This document shows positions 1 through 8,276 of a DNA stretch of 34,665 bases, one piece after another. The DNA is from Planctomycetia bacterium (GTDB lineage Bacteria; Planctomycetota; Phycisphaerae; Phycisphaerales; SM1A02). The position numbers and the translations under genes are program-made. The stretch covers positions 1-34,665 of the forward strand of contig SYGP01000026.1 of the NCBI GenBank assembly GCA_005799495.1. Reading direction: 5' to 3'. The notes under the pieces were generated by a model. It was not told where the DNA came from. It worked only from the letters and a program-made list of their open reading frames with translations, and searched no databases. How positions within the stretch are numbered: the stretch's first letter is position 1; each line of letters starts with the position of its first letter.

Positions 1-593
1 GCCTCGCGCACCCACAGATCCCTGCTGCCGCCCTCGCTCACAAGGTCATCGTTGACCGACTGGATGCAGCAGGCGTGTGGCTGCGGGTGCGTGTATGCGT
101 CCTGCGCGAGCGAGACGGCGCCCGTGCTGTGATGTGCGATCCAGTGTCCTTGCGCGGGACCGTTGATCCCGTACGCCCAGGCGAGCCCGGTGTTGAACCA
201 CTGCGGACTGTTGGGGGCCGCCATCTGGTGGACGAGCATGAACGCCAGTTCGTCGTAAAACGCCTGCGCATCCGCGGGCGAATCGAAGTAGCCGTGCGTT
301 TCGCCCCAGTGCCGCCAGCAGCCCGCGAGACGGTGCACGACCTGCTGCACGGAACGCTCCGGGCCGTGCGTGATGCTGCCGTCCTCGTGCAGTGTGGGAA
401 CGCCAGCCTTGCGGAAGTACTTGCTCACGACGATGTCCGTGGCAAGTTGGCTCCACTCCTTCGGAATCTGCGCGTCGTCCATCGCGAAGACGGTCGATCC
501 GTCTGGGTTCTTGATCTTGCTCGAGCGGGTCGTCCACTCGGTCGTGCTGTAGACATCCGTGTCTGCTGTGGTGAAGCGGCGTTCGATCTTCAT
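1..593 (-). CDS. nrdJ: Class II (B12-dependent) ribonucleotide reductase, N-terminal part
   Basis: Reduces ribonucleotides to deoxyribonucleotides using adenosylcobalamin; cytoplasmic. Only the first 197 codons are in the window and the gene runs off the left edge. The start is the ATG at 593-591, preceded by AGGA seven bases upstream. The translation begins MKIERRFTTADTDVYSTTEW and contains the segment typical of NrdJ N-termini (PNSPQWFNTGLAWAYGI, then QPHACCIQSVNDDLVSEGGS with the first active-site cysteine region). It follows dcd on the same strand with a 95-base gap, so the two probably form a dNTP-synthesis operon. Family assignment is from recognised motifs. The radical-site cysteines lie outside the window, so activity cannot be judged. 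Confidence 0.9.
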   Translation of the reverse strand, partial: MKIERRFTTADTDVYSTTEWTTRSSKIKNPDGSTVFAMDDAQIPKEWSQLATDIVVSKYFRKAGVPTLHEDGSITHGPERSVQQVVHRLAGCWRHWGETHGYFDSPADAQAFYDELAFMLVHQMAAPNSPQWFNTGLAWAYGINGPAQGHWIAHHSTGAVSLAQDAYTHPQPHACCIQSVNDDLVSEGGSRDLWVRE

Positions 594-646
594 GTGTGCA
601 TCCTGCTTGAAGTGGGTTGGAGTGAATGGAAATGATGACGAGGCGA

Positions 647-673
647 CGGAACCGCCCGTGACGGGCGGCTCCG
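647..673 (-). terminator. Strong hairpin between dcd and nrdJ
   Basis: An inverted repeat with arms CGGA-A-CCGCCCG and CGGGCGG-C-TCCG and a three-base loop: seven perfect G/C pairs, one mismatch, then four more pairs. It starts 16 bases past the dcd stop codon on the transcribed strand. No T-run follows, so it is not a standard intrinsic terminator. It may attenuate transcription into nrdJ or protect the 3' end of a dcd transcript. Confidence 0.5.
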
Positions 674-688
674 GCGTGAACAATGAGG

Positions 689-1285
689 TCAGGGAGAATG
701 AGGCGAGTGTGAGTTGCCGTCGACGCGGGGCAGGGTGAGTCCCTGCTGATCCTGGTACTTGCCACCCTTGTCTGCATAGCTGACGGCGCAGATGCGATCC
801 GCCTTCAGGAAGAGCATCTGTGCGATGCCCTCATTGGCGTAGATGCGCGCAGGCAGCGGGGTGGTGTTGGAGATTTCGATCGTCACCTTTCCGCGCCACT
901 CGGGCTCGAGGGGTGTGACGTTGACGATGATGCCGCAGCGGGCGTAGGTGCTCTTTCCCACGCACACTGCGAGCACATCACGCGGCACCGAAAAAACCTC
1001 GACGGTCTCGGCGAGCGCAAATGAATTGGGCGGAATGATGACGTGGTCGCGTCCTGTCAGTTCCGTGTCGATGGAAATGAAGAGGTCGCTCGAGAAGTTC
1101 TTCGGATCGACCACCGCAACGCCGCCGCTCGTGGCATTCGTGAAGATCTTGAACTTCGTGCCAACGCGAACGTCATAGCCGTAGCTCGAAACGCCGTAGG
1201 AAATGACGCCGCTTCGCTTGCGGCTCTCCTCGAAGGGTTCGATGCCGACGAGTTCGCGGATTTGAGTGTCGCACAGAATGCCCAT
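689..1285 (-). CDS. dcd: dCTP deaminase
   Basis: Deaminates dCTP to dUTP, the route to dTTP; cytoplasmic trimer of the dUTPase fold. The 198-residue product has the family core: GKSTYAR at 110-116, [12 protein letters not shown] at 121-132, and [12 protein letters not shown] at 134-145 with the catalytic glutamate at 137. It resembles the long dCTP deaminase subtype found in many Gram-negatives. The open frame extends 18 codons upstream, but the ATG at 1285 has a GGGAG Shine-Dalgarno nine bases before it and the usual family N-terminus. It is first in the dcd-nrdJ operon. NrdR-like boxes overlap its candidate promoter. A bifunctional dUMP-forming enzyme is less likely but not excluded by sequence reading. 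Confidence 0.93.
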   Translation of the reverse strand: MGILCDTQIRELVGIEPFEESRKRSGVISYGVSSYGYDVRVGTKFKIFTNATSGGVAVVDPKNFSSDLFISIDTELTGRDHVIIPPNSFALAETVEVFSVPRDVLAVCVGKSTYARCGIIVNVTPLEPEWRGKVTIEISNTTPLPARIYANEGIAQMLFLKADRICAVSYADKGGKYQDQQGLTLPRVDGNSHSPHSP

Positions 1286-1359
1286 CTTGAAGATCTCCCG
1301 ACGCCCGAAGGCACTGCACCTGATTGCTGCCACACCCACACGACGGGCAACGAGGATTC

Positions 1360-1387
1360 ACGATACCCCAACATCTTGGGGTCGCAA
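1360..1387 (-). promoter_or_regulatory. Candidate dcd-nrdJ promoter
   Basis: On the minus strand, TTGCGA (1387-1382) and TATCGT (1365-1360) are separated by exactly 16 bases. Each matches the sigma-70 consensus at four of six positions. The spacer is the perfect palindrome described as NrdR-like box 1, so a repressor bound there would block polymerase directly. The leader to the dcd ATG would be about 70 bases. Confidence 0.45.
1366..1381 (-). promoter_or_regulatory. NrdR-like box 1
   Basis: The minus strand reads CCCCAAGATGTTGGGG, a palindrome with six-base arms around GATG. It matches every strongly conserved position of the NrdR box core (C-W-A-N-A-T-N-T-W-G), although the outer ACA/TGT bases are replaced by CCC/GGG. 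NrdR represses ribonucleotide reductase genes, which fits a dcd-nrdJ operon. Its position in the spacer between the candidate -35 and -10 is typical of a repressor site. Confidence 0.5.
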
Positions 1388-1397
1388 GAGGCAAGCG

Positions 1398-1413
1398 ACC
1401 ACAAATACTGGGG
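1398..1413 (-). promoter_or_regulatory. Degenerate NrdR-like box 2
   Basis: On the plus strand this reads ACCACAAATACTGGGG. It matches box 1 at about nine or ten of 16 positions, mainly in the right half, and starts exactly 32 bases from box 1. NrdR normally binds paired boxes about three helical turns (31-32 bp) apart, and that spacing is the main reason for reporting this weak match. Confidence 0.3.
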
Positions 1414-1539
1414 GCTCTCCATCGCATCGGCAAGTTCACCGTAACTCCTTGAACCAACGGCAACTTGAGCTGCTCCCACCCAGCTGCACGCCGCCCTAGG
1501 CAGTGTGGACAGGTTGTCGGACCTTCGCCGGCACATCCC

Positions 1540-1545
1540 TAGACT
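1540..1545 (+). promoter_or_regulatory. -10-like element TAGACT of pcrA
   Basis: TAGACT lies seven bases before the GTG at 1553. No good -35 is visible at normal spacing. If it is a -10 box, transcription would begin at or next to the start codon, giving a leaderless message. Confidence 0.4.
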
Positions 1546-1552
1546 CGCTCGC

Positions 1553-3868
1553 GTGGAGCAGAGTTCGCTTTCGGTTTGCTTCGATGGATTGACGCCGCAG
1601 CAGCGCGCAGCGGTCGAGCACGGGAGCGGTCCGCTGCTGGTGCTGGCGGGGCCTGGGTCGGGGAAAACACGCGTGATTACGCGGCGAATCGCGGCGCGCA
1701 TCGCGCAGGGAGTTCCCGCATGGTCGATCCTCGCGCTGACATTCTCGAACAAGGCTGCGCGCGAAATGCGCACGCGAGTCGAGTCGCTGTGCGGCAGCCG
1801 CGCCGTGGGGCGCGGTGGGCCAACCATCAGCACATTTCACGCGTTTTCCGCGCAGTTGCTGCGCCGCTACGGCGCATCATCGCTCGCCGCGGGACTCGGC
1901 ACTGCGCCGCTGCGCGAGGACTTCTCGATCCTCGATGCGGACGATGCGGCGACGGCGCTGCGTCAAGCGATCTCCGATTCGGGGCTCGATCCGAAGCAGT
2001 GGCGAACCTCCACGGTGGCGGCGCACATTTCGCGGGCGAAGAACCAGTTGTGGACCGCGGTGGAACACGCATCCCAAGCCACCGACTTCCTCGATCGGAC
2101 CGTGGCGAAGGTGCATGCGGCCTACGAGCGCGAGGTGGCTCGGCAGAACGCGCTCGACTTCGATGATCTCCTCACGCGCTGCGCGCGCATGCTCCGCGAC
2201 GATGCGGAACTGCGCGCACAGTTGCAGCAAGGCTACGAAGAGGTCCTCGTCGACGAGTACCAGGACACGAATCACCCGCAGTTCGTCATCGCCAGCTTGC
2301 TCGCACAGCAGCACCGCAACATCTGCGTCGTCGGCGATCCCGACCAGTCCATCTATGGTTGGCGTGGCGCAGACCTCAGCAACATCCTCGAGTTCGAGAA
2401 GCATTTTCCACGCGCGGTCATCGTGCCGCTCGGCGAGAACTTCCGCTCGACGGGACACATCGTGGCAACGGCTGCGCGGCTGATTCTCCACAACGGCAAG
2501 CGCCGCCACAAGGAGCTGCACACTTCGCTCGGCGAAGGTGCGATCGTCGAGGTGGTGCGACTCGACAACGAGATCGCGGAGGCCGAACGCGTCGCGCAGT
2601 CCATCGAGCGGCAGCAGGCGGAGGGCATGCCGCTGCGCGAGATGGCCGTCTTGATGCGGATGAACGCCCTGACGCGCGTGGTGGAAGATGCGCTGCGCCG
2701 CCGCAACATCCCGTGTGTCATTGCGCGCGGCACGGCGTTCTTCGAGCGCCGGGAGGTGCGCGACGCACTCGCCTACCTGCGCCTGATCGCGAACCCACTC
2801 GATGAAGTCTCCCTGCAGCGCATCGTGAACGTGCCGACGCGCGGCATCGGCGGCACGACCATGCAGCGCATCGGCAACGCGGCGGCGCTTCGGCGGATCG
2901 CCCTGATCGATGCGATGCAGCAGGCGCGCGGGTTCGGAATCGCCGAGCGAACTGCGAAGTCCATCGACGGATTCGTGGCGCTGATCGCTCGCGCGCGTTC
3001 CGAACTGGATGTGAAGCCTGCCTCCAACCTCGGAGGGTTCGTCTCGCGGGTGCTGCTCGAAACCGGGCTGGGCCGTGCCGCTGCGGCGAGCGCGGAGACC
3101 GAGGAGGAAGGCGCAGAGCGTGAAGCGAATGTCACCGAAGTCGCGAATGCCGCCGCGCTGCATGAGATGCCGGAGGGCGATCCCTCGGCAACTCCGCCAA
3201 CCCTCGGCGACGCGCTGCGATCGTTTCTCGAATCGGTGGCGCTCGTCGCGGACGCTGACGCGGTGGACCCGGAGAAGGGTGCAGTCACGCTCATGACCCT
3301 GCATGCATCCAAGGGACTCGAGTTCGACAGCATCTTCATCATCGGGCTCGAAGAGGGGCTGCTCCCGCATGCACGCTCCCTCGGCAGCCCCGATGAAGTG
3401 GAGGAGGAACGCCGCCTGTTGTACGTGGGCATCACGCGCGCACGCCGTCACCTGCTGCTGACGACCTGCGCTTCGCGGACGGTTCGCGGCTTGCAGGAGC
3501 GCGCCATCGAGAGTGGATTCCTCCGCGAGATCGCCGGCGAAGGAGTGGTCAGCAGCGATGAGGCCGATGGCATCGGGCAAACGCGCATGCGTGAACCATC
3601 GGTGATGCGGCGATTCGGCGGGTCGCATGGCGAGTCGGGTGCCGCGGCTCGACCGTCGCTTCCCGCCGCGGGCGTCGGCGGTTCTCGGCAGGTGCCCGCG
3701 GGGATTCGTGTGGGCACGGTCGTGCGCCATGCGCAGTTCGGCGTGGGGCGCATCACCGCGCTGTTGCCGCGCGGCAGCATGACAAGCGTGGAGGTGGACT
3801 TCCGTCCTGGTGGGCGAAGAACGCTCGTCCTCGAATACGCGCGTCTCGAAATCGTCGTCGGTTCGTGA
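1553..3868 (+). CDS. pcrA: ATP-dependent DNA helicase, UvrD/PcrA type
   Basis: Superfamily 1A 3'-5' helicase acting in repair and in clearing proteins or R-loops from DNA. Helicase motifs appear in order: LAGPGSGKT (Walker A lysine at 38), TFSNKAAREM, STFHAFS, the Walker B segment VDEYQDTN, GDPDQSIYGWRGA, NFRST, TLHASKGLEF and YVGITRARRHL. The C-terminal end (VRHAQFGVGRITALL onward) is the Tudor-like tail of PcrA/UvrD. The product is 771 residues, normal for the family. I chose the GTG at 1553, seven bases after a TAGACT element. An in-frame GTG at 1505 would add 16 residues and has no better ribosome binding site. It converges on the next gene with a nine-base gap. Rep is an alternative name, but the tail favours PcrA/UvrD. 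Confidence 0.93.
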   Translation: MEQSSLSVCFDGLTPQQRAAVEHGSGPLLVLAGPGSGKTRVITRRIAARIAQGVPAWSILALTFSNKAAREMRTRVESLCGSRAVGRGGPTISTFHAFSAQLLRRYGASSLAAGLGTAPLREDFSILDADDAATALRQAISDSGLDPKQWRTSTVAAHISRAKNQLWTAVEHASQATDFLDRTVAKVHAAYEREVARQNALDFDDLLTRCARMLRDDAELRAQLQQGYEEVLVDEYQDTNHPQFVIASLLAQQHRNICVVGDPDQSIYGWRGADLSNILEFEKHFPRAVIVPLGENFRSTGHIVATAARLILHNGKRRHKELHTSLGEGAIVEVVRLDNEIAEAERVAQSIERQQAEGMPLREMAVLMRMNALTRVVEDALRRRNIPCVIARGTAFFERREVRDALAYLRLIANPLDEVSLQRIVNVPTRGIGGTTMQRIGNAAALRRIALIDAMQQARGFGIAERTAKSIDGFVALIARARSELDVKPASNLGGFVSRVLLETGLGRAAAASAETEEEGAEREANVTEVANAAALHEMPEGDPSATPPTLGDALRSFLESVALVADADAVDPEKGAVTLMTLHASKGLEFDSIFIIGLEEGLLPHARSLGSPDEVEEERRLLYVGITRARRHLLLTTCASRTVRGLQERAIESGFLREIAGEGVVSSDEADGIGQTRMREPSVMRRFGGSHGESGAAARPSLPAAGVGGSRQVPAGIRVGTVVRHAQFGVGRITALLPRGSMTSVEVDFRPGGRRTLVLEYARLEIVVGS

Positions 3869-3877
3869 TTGCGGCGG

Positions 3878-6169
3878 TCAGTGCGCTGCCGTCGGCGTTC
3901 CGCAGACGCCGGTCTGCCAGAACACGAACGACCACTGGTCAGCCTCATCTTCGATGCGGCGCGCCAGTGGCTTGCCCTGACCATGTCCCGCGTCGCGGTC
4001 CACCCACAATAGAACGGGTTCTGTGCGATCATCGCTCGCGGACGCCGCTTGCATCCGCGCCGTCATCTTGCGTGCATGGAGCGGATGCACGCGCGAGTCG
4101 TTCTCGCCGGCGGTGAAGAGCACCGCGGGATACCGCGTGCCGGGGCGGATGTTGTGGTAGGGGCTGTAGGCGTGGAGCCACTCGGCCGCAGCCGCATCCT
4201 CGCTCGATCCATACTCGGGCACCCAGTACTTCGCGAGCAGGAACTGCTGGTAGCGCATCATGTCGAGCAGCGGAACGGCGCTGATCGCGGCCGTATAGAG
4301 GTCGGGGCGCTGCGTGATCGCGACACCCGTCAGCAGCCCGCCATTCGATCCGCCCTCGATCGCCAGATGCGCCGAGTCGGTGATCTTCTGATCGATCAAC
4401 CACTGCGCACACGCATGGAAGTCGTCGAAGACATTCTGCTTGTTGCCGAGCATTCCCGCGCGGTGCCACGCTTCGCCGTATTCGCTTCCGCCCCGCAGGT
4501 TGGCCACCGCATACACGCCGCCGCGCTGCAGCCACGGCCACAGCGTTGGCGAGAACGCAGGATCGAGACTCACATTGAACCCGCCGTAGGCGTAGAGCAG
4601 CGCGGGAGTGCTGCCAGCATGCTTCATTCCCTTGCGCTGCACGATGAACATGGGCACGCGCGTTCCATCCTTGCTCGGAACGAACACCTGCTTCACCTCG
4701 ATCGCCGCTGGATCGAAGGGAATCTCGGGACGCGCCCACAACCGCATCGCTCCCGATGCGAAATCCGCTGCGTAAATGGAGCGCGGCTCGTTGAAGCTGG
4801 TGAACGACACGAAGCCGGTCGTTCGTTCGTCGGTCGTGCCCACGCCCGCCGTGCCAAGCCCCGGCAGTTCGATGGCGCCGACGGCGTCGCCCGTGGTTCG
4901 GATGCGTTCGAGTCGAGTGGTCACATCCTTCGAGAAGGTGAGCACGAGCAGATCGCCCGCGCGCGAGGCGCCTTCGAGGACCATGTCGGTGCGCGGTGCA
5001 ACGATCGTCTTCCACGAGGGTCGCTGCGGAGAACGAAGCGGCACGGCAACGAGTGTGCCCGTTGGCGCGTCGAGGGTCGTTCGCATGAAGAGAGTGTCGC
5101 CCACGGTCGCGGCTGGCGAGAATGTCGCATCGAGCCCCTCCGCCACCACCGTGGCGAGCGGGGCAGCTGCCGGCGGCATGCCCGCGCGCTGCCACGCGTC
5201 CGTCTCGATCACGGACAGGTCATTCGCCTGCCAACCGCGCGAGAGCGAAAGGAAGATCCATCGTCCGTCGCGGCTGATCGACGCGCCCGGAATACGGCTC
5301 GGATCGGTCTGCCGCGCGAGCAGCTTGTCGTGGCGAGGATGCTCGCCGATGGTGTGCCAACGCACTTCGCGTGAATAGGGATCCGTCGCGTCGGCGAGCG
5401 CCGAATAGATGAACGCATCGCTCGTGGGTGTCCAGCCCCCGAACGAAACCTTCCCCTCGATCTCATCGCTGATCCATCGGCCACTGACTGCATCGAGCAC
5501 ATGCAGCACGCTCATCTCGCTTCCCGACTGCGAGAGCCCAAACGCAACGCGCTTCCCGCAGGGCGATGGAACCCACCAGTCGAGGCTCGTGAGTCCTCGC
5601 GCGTCGAGTGCATTGACATCGATGAGCGTGCGTCGTGCGGCGCGGTCTGGACCGCGGTCTGGACCGTTGAGCGCAGGCGCGGAGGCACCCGCCGTGGGCG
5701 GCGTCCCGCTCGCCCTTCCCGCGCTCACATCCGTGCCGACATACAGCACGGGCTGATTCTGCGAACCTTCTCGTTCGGTCCAGAACGCGCTGCCGCCTTC
5801 GCAGACGGGCATCCCGACCGAACCGATCGACATGAGTGGGCGAAGTTCGGCCGTCAGTTCCGCATGACACGGCAGCGAGCGCAGCAGCGTGGTGGTGCGG
5901 TCGTTCTGCAGCGTCGTCCAGGCCGCGACTTCGGGCGAATCCTTCTCCAACTGCTCGAGCCACCTGTACGGGTCGTCCACCTTGCGTCCATGGATCATGT
6001 CGCTCACGGGTTCGCTGCGTGTCGGGGGCGGCACCGCGATCGATGTGGATGCGACGGAAAGGGCGGTCGTCGCGCAGGAGCAGAGGCAGAGGTCGAGCAG
6101 CGGCCGCGCAGCCGCGCGCGATGTGCGTGGACCGAGCAGGGATCGTGGAGCAGGGTGGCGGGAAGTCAT
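3878..6169 (-). CDS. Prolyl oligopeptidase family serine peptidase (S9A), probably exported
   Basis: Cleaves short proline-containing peptides after Pro. The 763-residue product has the S9A N-terminal start (VDDPYRWLEQL), a seven-bladed propeller region, and a C-terminal hydrolase domain. The catalytic triad is Ser608 in GGSNGG, Asp691 in GENDSRVHP and His729 in DAGHGQGK. Residues about 24-48 are hydrophobic after a basic N-terminus, suggesting a signal peptide or export. The ATG at 6169 has AAGGA eight bases upstream. An Ala/Gly/Pro-rich insertion of about 30 residues in the propeller includes a 12-base tandem repeat. It lies 21 bases after serA on the same strand, probably co-transcribed, though the functions do not obviously connect. 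Confidence 0.92.
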   Translation of the reverse strand: MTSRHPAPRSLLGPRTSRAAARPLLDLCLCSCATTALSVASTSIAVPPPTRSEPVSDMIHGRKVDDPYRWLEQLEKDSPEVAAWTTLQNDRTTTLLRSLPCHAELTAELRPLMSIGSVGMPVCEGGSAFWTEREGSQNQPVLYVGTDVSAGRASGTPPTAGASAPALNGPDRGPDRAARRTLIDVNALDARGLTSLDWWVPSPCGKRVAFGLSQSGSEMSVLHVLDAVSGRWISDEIEGKVSFGGWTPTSDAFIYSALADATDPYSREVRWHTIGEHPRHDKLLARQTDPSRIPGASISRDGRWIFLSLSRGWQANDLSVIETDAWQRAGMPPAAAPLATVVAEGLDATFSPAATVGDTLFMRTTLDAPTGTLVAVPLRSPQRPSWKTIVAPRTDMVLEGASRAGDLLVLTFSKDVTTRLERIRTTGDAVGAIELPGLGTAGVGTTDERTTGFVSFTSFNEPRSIYAADFASGAMRLWARPEIPFDPAAIEVKQVFVPSKDGTRVPMFIVQRKGMKHAGSTPALLYAYGGFNVSLDPAFSPTLWPWLQRGGVYAVANLRGGSEYGEAWHRAGMLGNKQNVFDDFHACAQWLIDQKITDSAHLAIEGGSNGGLLTGVAITQRPDLYTAAISAVPLLDMMRYQQFLLAKYWVPEYGSSEDAAAAEWLHAYSPYHNIRPGTRYPAVLFTAGENDSRVHPLHARKMTARMQAASASDDRTEPVLLWVDRDAGHGQGKPLARRIEDEADQWSFVFWQTGVCGTPTAAH
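5642..5665. repeat. Two tandem copies of a 12-base unit inside the peptidase gene
   Basis: The unit GCGGTCTGGACC occurs twice in direct tandem, followed by a partial third copy. On the coding strand it encodes Gly-Pro-Asp-Arg twice. It sits in a low-complexity insertion of the propeller domain and looks like in-frame slippage expansion. Confidence 0.8.
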
Positions 6170-6190
6170 GTGAGGGATCCTTGGGGTGGT

Positions 6191-7411
6191 TCAGCCGCGG
6201 CTTGTCGCGTTGGATGCCGTCCGCATGCGGATCGTTTCCGGCATGGCGCGGATGCCATCGAGCAGCGCGGGGTCGCCGATCGGCTCGACATCGAGAATGA
6301 CATAACTCGTCGAGGGGTTCGATTGCAGGTACTCCGCGTTGATGTTGACCCCAGCACGCGCAAGCAGCGTGTGCATCGTGCCGAGCACGCCGGGCACATT
6401 GCGGTGGACATGCAGAATGCGAAGTTGCCCGTCGCGCAGCACGGGCAGATCGACCTGCGGGATGTTCACACATGTTTCCGTGGAACCCCGTTCCCAGAAT
6501 CGTGCCAACTTCTCCGCCACTTCGAGCGCGATCAGTTCCTGCGCTTCTTCCGTGGAGCCGCCGATGTGCGGCGTCAGAATCGCCGAGCCACACGCCTGCA
6601 GCGGTGAAGTAAAGCGGTCGCCTGCCTTTGCAGGCTCGTCGGGAAACACATCGAGCGCAGCACCGCCGAGTCGGCCATCGTGCAGCGCGGCAGCGAGAGC
6701 ATCGGTGTCCACCACGCTCCCGCGCGCGTTGTTGATGAGGAACGCACCACGCTTCATCATCGCGATCTGCGAAGCGCCGATCAGCCCCGCGGTCTGCGGT
6801 GTTTCCGGCACATGCAGCGTTACGCAGTCCGCTTCGCGCAGCACCGACTCGAGCGATGGTCGCGGCGACGCATTGCCCAGGGGCAACTTGCGGAGAATGT
6901 CATGGAAGATCACGCGCATGCCGAGCGCTTCCGCGAGAACGCTCACCTGCGAGCCAATGTGCCCGTAGCCGATGATGCCAAGCGTTCGCCCGCGAACTTC
7001 GTGGCTGTTCGCCGCAGACTTGTCCCAATGTCCCGCATGAAGCAGGGCTGACTTCTCGAAGAGGCGGCGGAAGAGGCACACCGCTTCCGCAACGGTCATC
7101 TCCGCCACACTGCGCGTGTTGCTGAACGGCGAGTTGAAGACAGCCGTCCCAGCGGCTGCGGCTGCCGCGAGATCCACCTGGTTCGTTCCGATGCAGAAGC
7201 ACCCCACCGCCAAAAGATGCGGCGCAGCAGCAAGATCCGCCGCCCGCAGTTCCGTCTTCGATCGAATGCCCAGCACATCAGAACGCGCAAGCGCGGCGCG
7301 CAGCGCATCGCCCGTCAGTGCTCCCGCGGCACGCTCGACGGTGAATCCCGATTCCACCAGAACGGCATCGGCCGCAGCATGGATCGATTCAAGCAGGAGT
7401 GCGCGCGGCAT
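6191..7411 (-). CDS. serA: D-3-phosphoglycerate dehydrogenase, E. coli-type with ACT domain
   Basis: Oxidises 3-phosphoglycerate to 3-phosphohydroxypyruvate, the first step of serine synthesis; cytoplasmic and NAD-dependent. The 406-residue product closely follows the E. coli type: CFCIGTNQVDL, NSPFSNTRSVAEM, the Rossmann loop GIIGYGHIGSQ, NNARGSVVD, DVFPDEP, and TPHIGGSTEEAQ with the catalytic histidine. The last 80 or so residues (ILHVHRNVPGVLGTMHTLLA onward) form an ACT domain, the usual site of serine feedback inhibition. The ATG at 7411 has no clear Shine-Dalgarno but has TACCCT seven bases upstream, consistent with a leaderless message. The map gene ends 42 bases upstream, so serA probably has its own promoter. 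Confidence 0.94.
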   Translation of the reverse strand: MPRALLLESIHAAADAVLVESGFTVERAAGALTGDALRAALARSDVLGIRSKTELRAADLAAAPHLLAVGCFCIGTNQVDLAAAAAAGTAVFNSPFSNTRSVAEMTVAEAVCLFRRLFEKSALLHAGHWDKSAANSHEVRGRTLGIIGYGHIGSQVSVLAEALGMRVIFHDILRKLPLGNASPRPSLESVLREADCVTLHVPETPQTAGLIGASQIAMMKRGAFLINNARGSVVDTDALAAALHDGRLGGAALDVFPDEPAKAGDRFTSPLQACGSAILTPHIGGSTEEAQELIALEVAEKLARFWERGSTETCVNIPQVDLPVLRDGQLRILHVHRNVPGVLGTMHTLLARAGVNINAEYLQSNPSTSYVILDVEPIGDPALLDGIRAMPETIRMRTASNATSRG

Positions 7412-7418
7412 GGCAGGA

Positions 7419-7424
7419 AGGGTA
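7419..7424 (-). promoter_or_regulatory. -10-like element TACCCT of serA
   Basis: The minus strand reads TACCCT, then seven bases, then the serA ATG. No convincing -35 is visible. It has the same arrangement as at pcrA, chaN and sixA and suggests transcription starting at the start codon. Confidence 0.35.
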
Positions 7425-7453
7425 GCGGTCTCCCTGCGGCAGGGCAGGGTCGT

Positions 7454-8263
7454 TCACCCGACCACATCCGGCAGACGGAAGAGGTCCTCCGTGAGATTGA
7501 CGGGGCCATCATCGGTGATGAGTACATCGGCTTCGTAGTGAACGCTGAGCGATCCATCCGCCGTGAAGATCGGCCACGTACTCCCATGGGACTTCGTCTC
7601 GGTCGAGCCGACAGCGATCATCGGTTCGACCGCGATCAGCATGCCTGGCTTGAAAGTGGACCACGCCTCGTTCCATTCGCCTGGGAAGGATGGCACGACA
7701 TTCGACACGAATGGCGCATCGTGCAGCGTGCGTCCGTAGCCGTGCCCACCCAGTCCGCGCACGAGGCAGAAGCGGCACTCGTCCTCGACATGGCCCTGCA
7801 CGGCGCGGGCCCAGTCGATCAGGGGGCGGCCCGCCACCATCGTCTTCACGCCTCGCCGCAGGCTTTCCTTGCCGCACTCCATCAGTGCGTGTGCGAGTTT
7901 GTCGCCGCCGCGCACGAGGAATGTCCACGCTGCATCGCCGATGAACCCACGGTGGCGAACGCCGATGTCCACCGACAGCAGATCGCCTGCGTGCAGAGGA
8001 CGATCGGTCATGTCGTGCGTGCCGTGCACGACGCAGGCGTTCACGGAGAGGCAGGAGTGGCTCGGAAACGGCGGATGTCCGCGCGTGCGATAGCCGAGGA
8101 AACACGATCGACACTCCAGCTGTTCCAGCGTTCGTCCGACAAACGCATCGATCTCCGCAAGGGTCTGCCCTTCGCGAAGGAACGCCGCCAGCGCCTCGTG
8201 CGTGCGGCAGACGCAGGCGGCCGCGGCGGTGGCGTCTTCGATGTCGCGCGCGGAGCGGTGCAT
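7454..8263 (-). CDS. map: Methionine aminopeptidase, type I
   Basis: Removes the initiator methionine from new proteins; cytoplasmic, two-metal enzyme. The 269-residue product shows the full metal and catalytic set: His80 in VVHGTH, Asp99 in LLSVDIG, Asp110 in GFIGDAAW, His174 in GGHGYGRTLH, Glu213 in AVEPM and Glu244 in VHYEADVLI. The open frame reaches back to 8395 inside hutI, but the family N-terminus begins at the ATG at 8263. That start has no Shine-Dalgarno; TAGCCT lies ten bases upstream and includes the hutI stop codon. It follows hutI by 13 bases, so it may be co-transcribed with it. Confidence 0.93.
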   Translation of the reverse strand: MHRSARDIEDATAAAACVCRTHEALAAFLREGQTLAEIDAFVGRTLEQLECRSCFLGYRTRGHPPFPSHSCLSVNACVVHGTHDMTDRPLHAGDLLSVDIGVRHRGFIGDAAWTFLVRGGDKLAHALMECGKESLRRGVKTMVAGRPLIDWARAVQGHVEDECRFCLVRGLGGHGYGRTLHDAPFVSNVVPSFPGEWNEAWSTFKPGMLIAVEPMIAVGSTETKSHGSTWPIFTADGSLSVHYEADVLITDDGPVNLTEDLFRLPDVVG

Positions 8264-8276
8264 GAAGCGGGAAAGG

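Noticed and set aside
46-777. Long minus-strand frame over nrdJ and the dcd end
   Set aside because: Arg/His-rich translation without family motifs; the class II reductase reads clearly in another frame of the same strand.
1468-1485. AGCTG...CAGCT inverted repeat upstream of pcrA
   Set aside because: Short arms with a loose spacer; expected by chance in this composition.
1877-3730. 617-codon minus-strand frame inside pcrA
   Set aside because: Antisense shadow of a high-GC gene; the plus strand has every helicase motif.
4049-5374. 441-codon plus-strand frame inside the peptidase gene
   Set aside because: No recognisable motif, with composition typical of an antisense frame.
7432-7444. CCCTG-CGG-CAGGG hairpin between map and serA
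   Set aside because: Only five pairs and no T-run; too weak to call a terminator.
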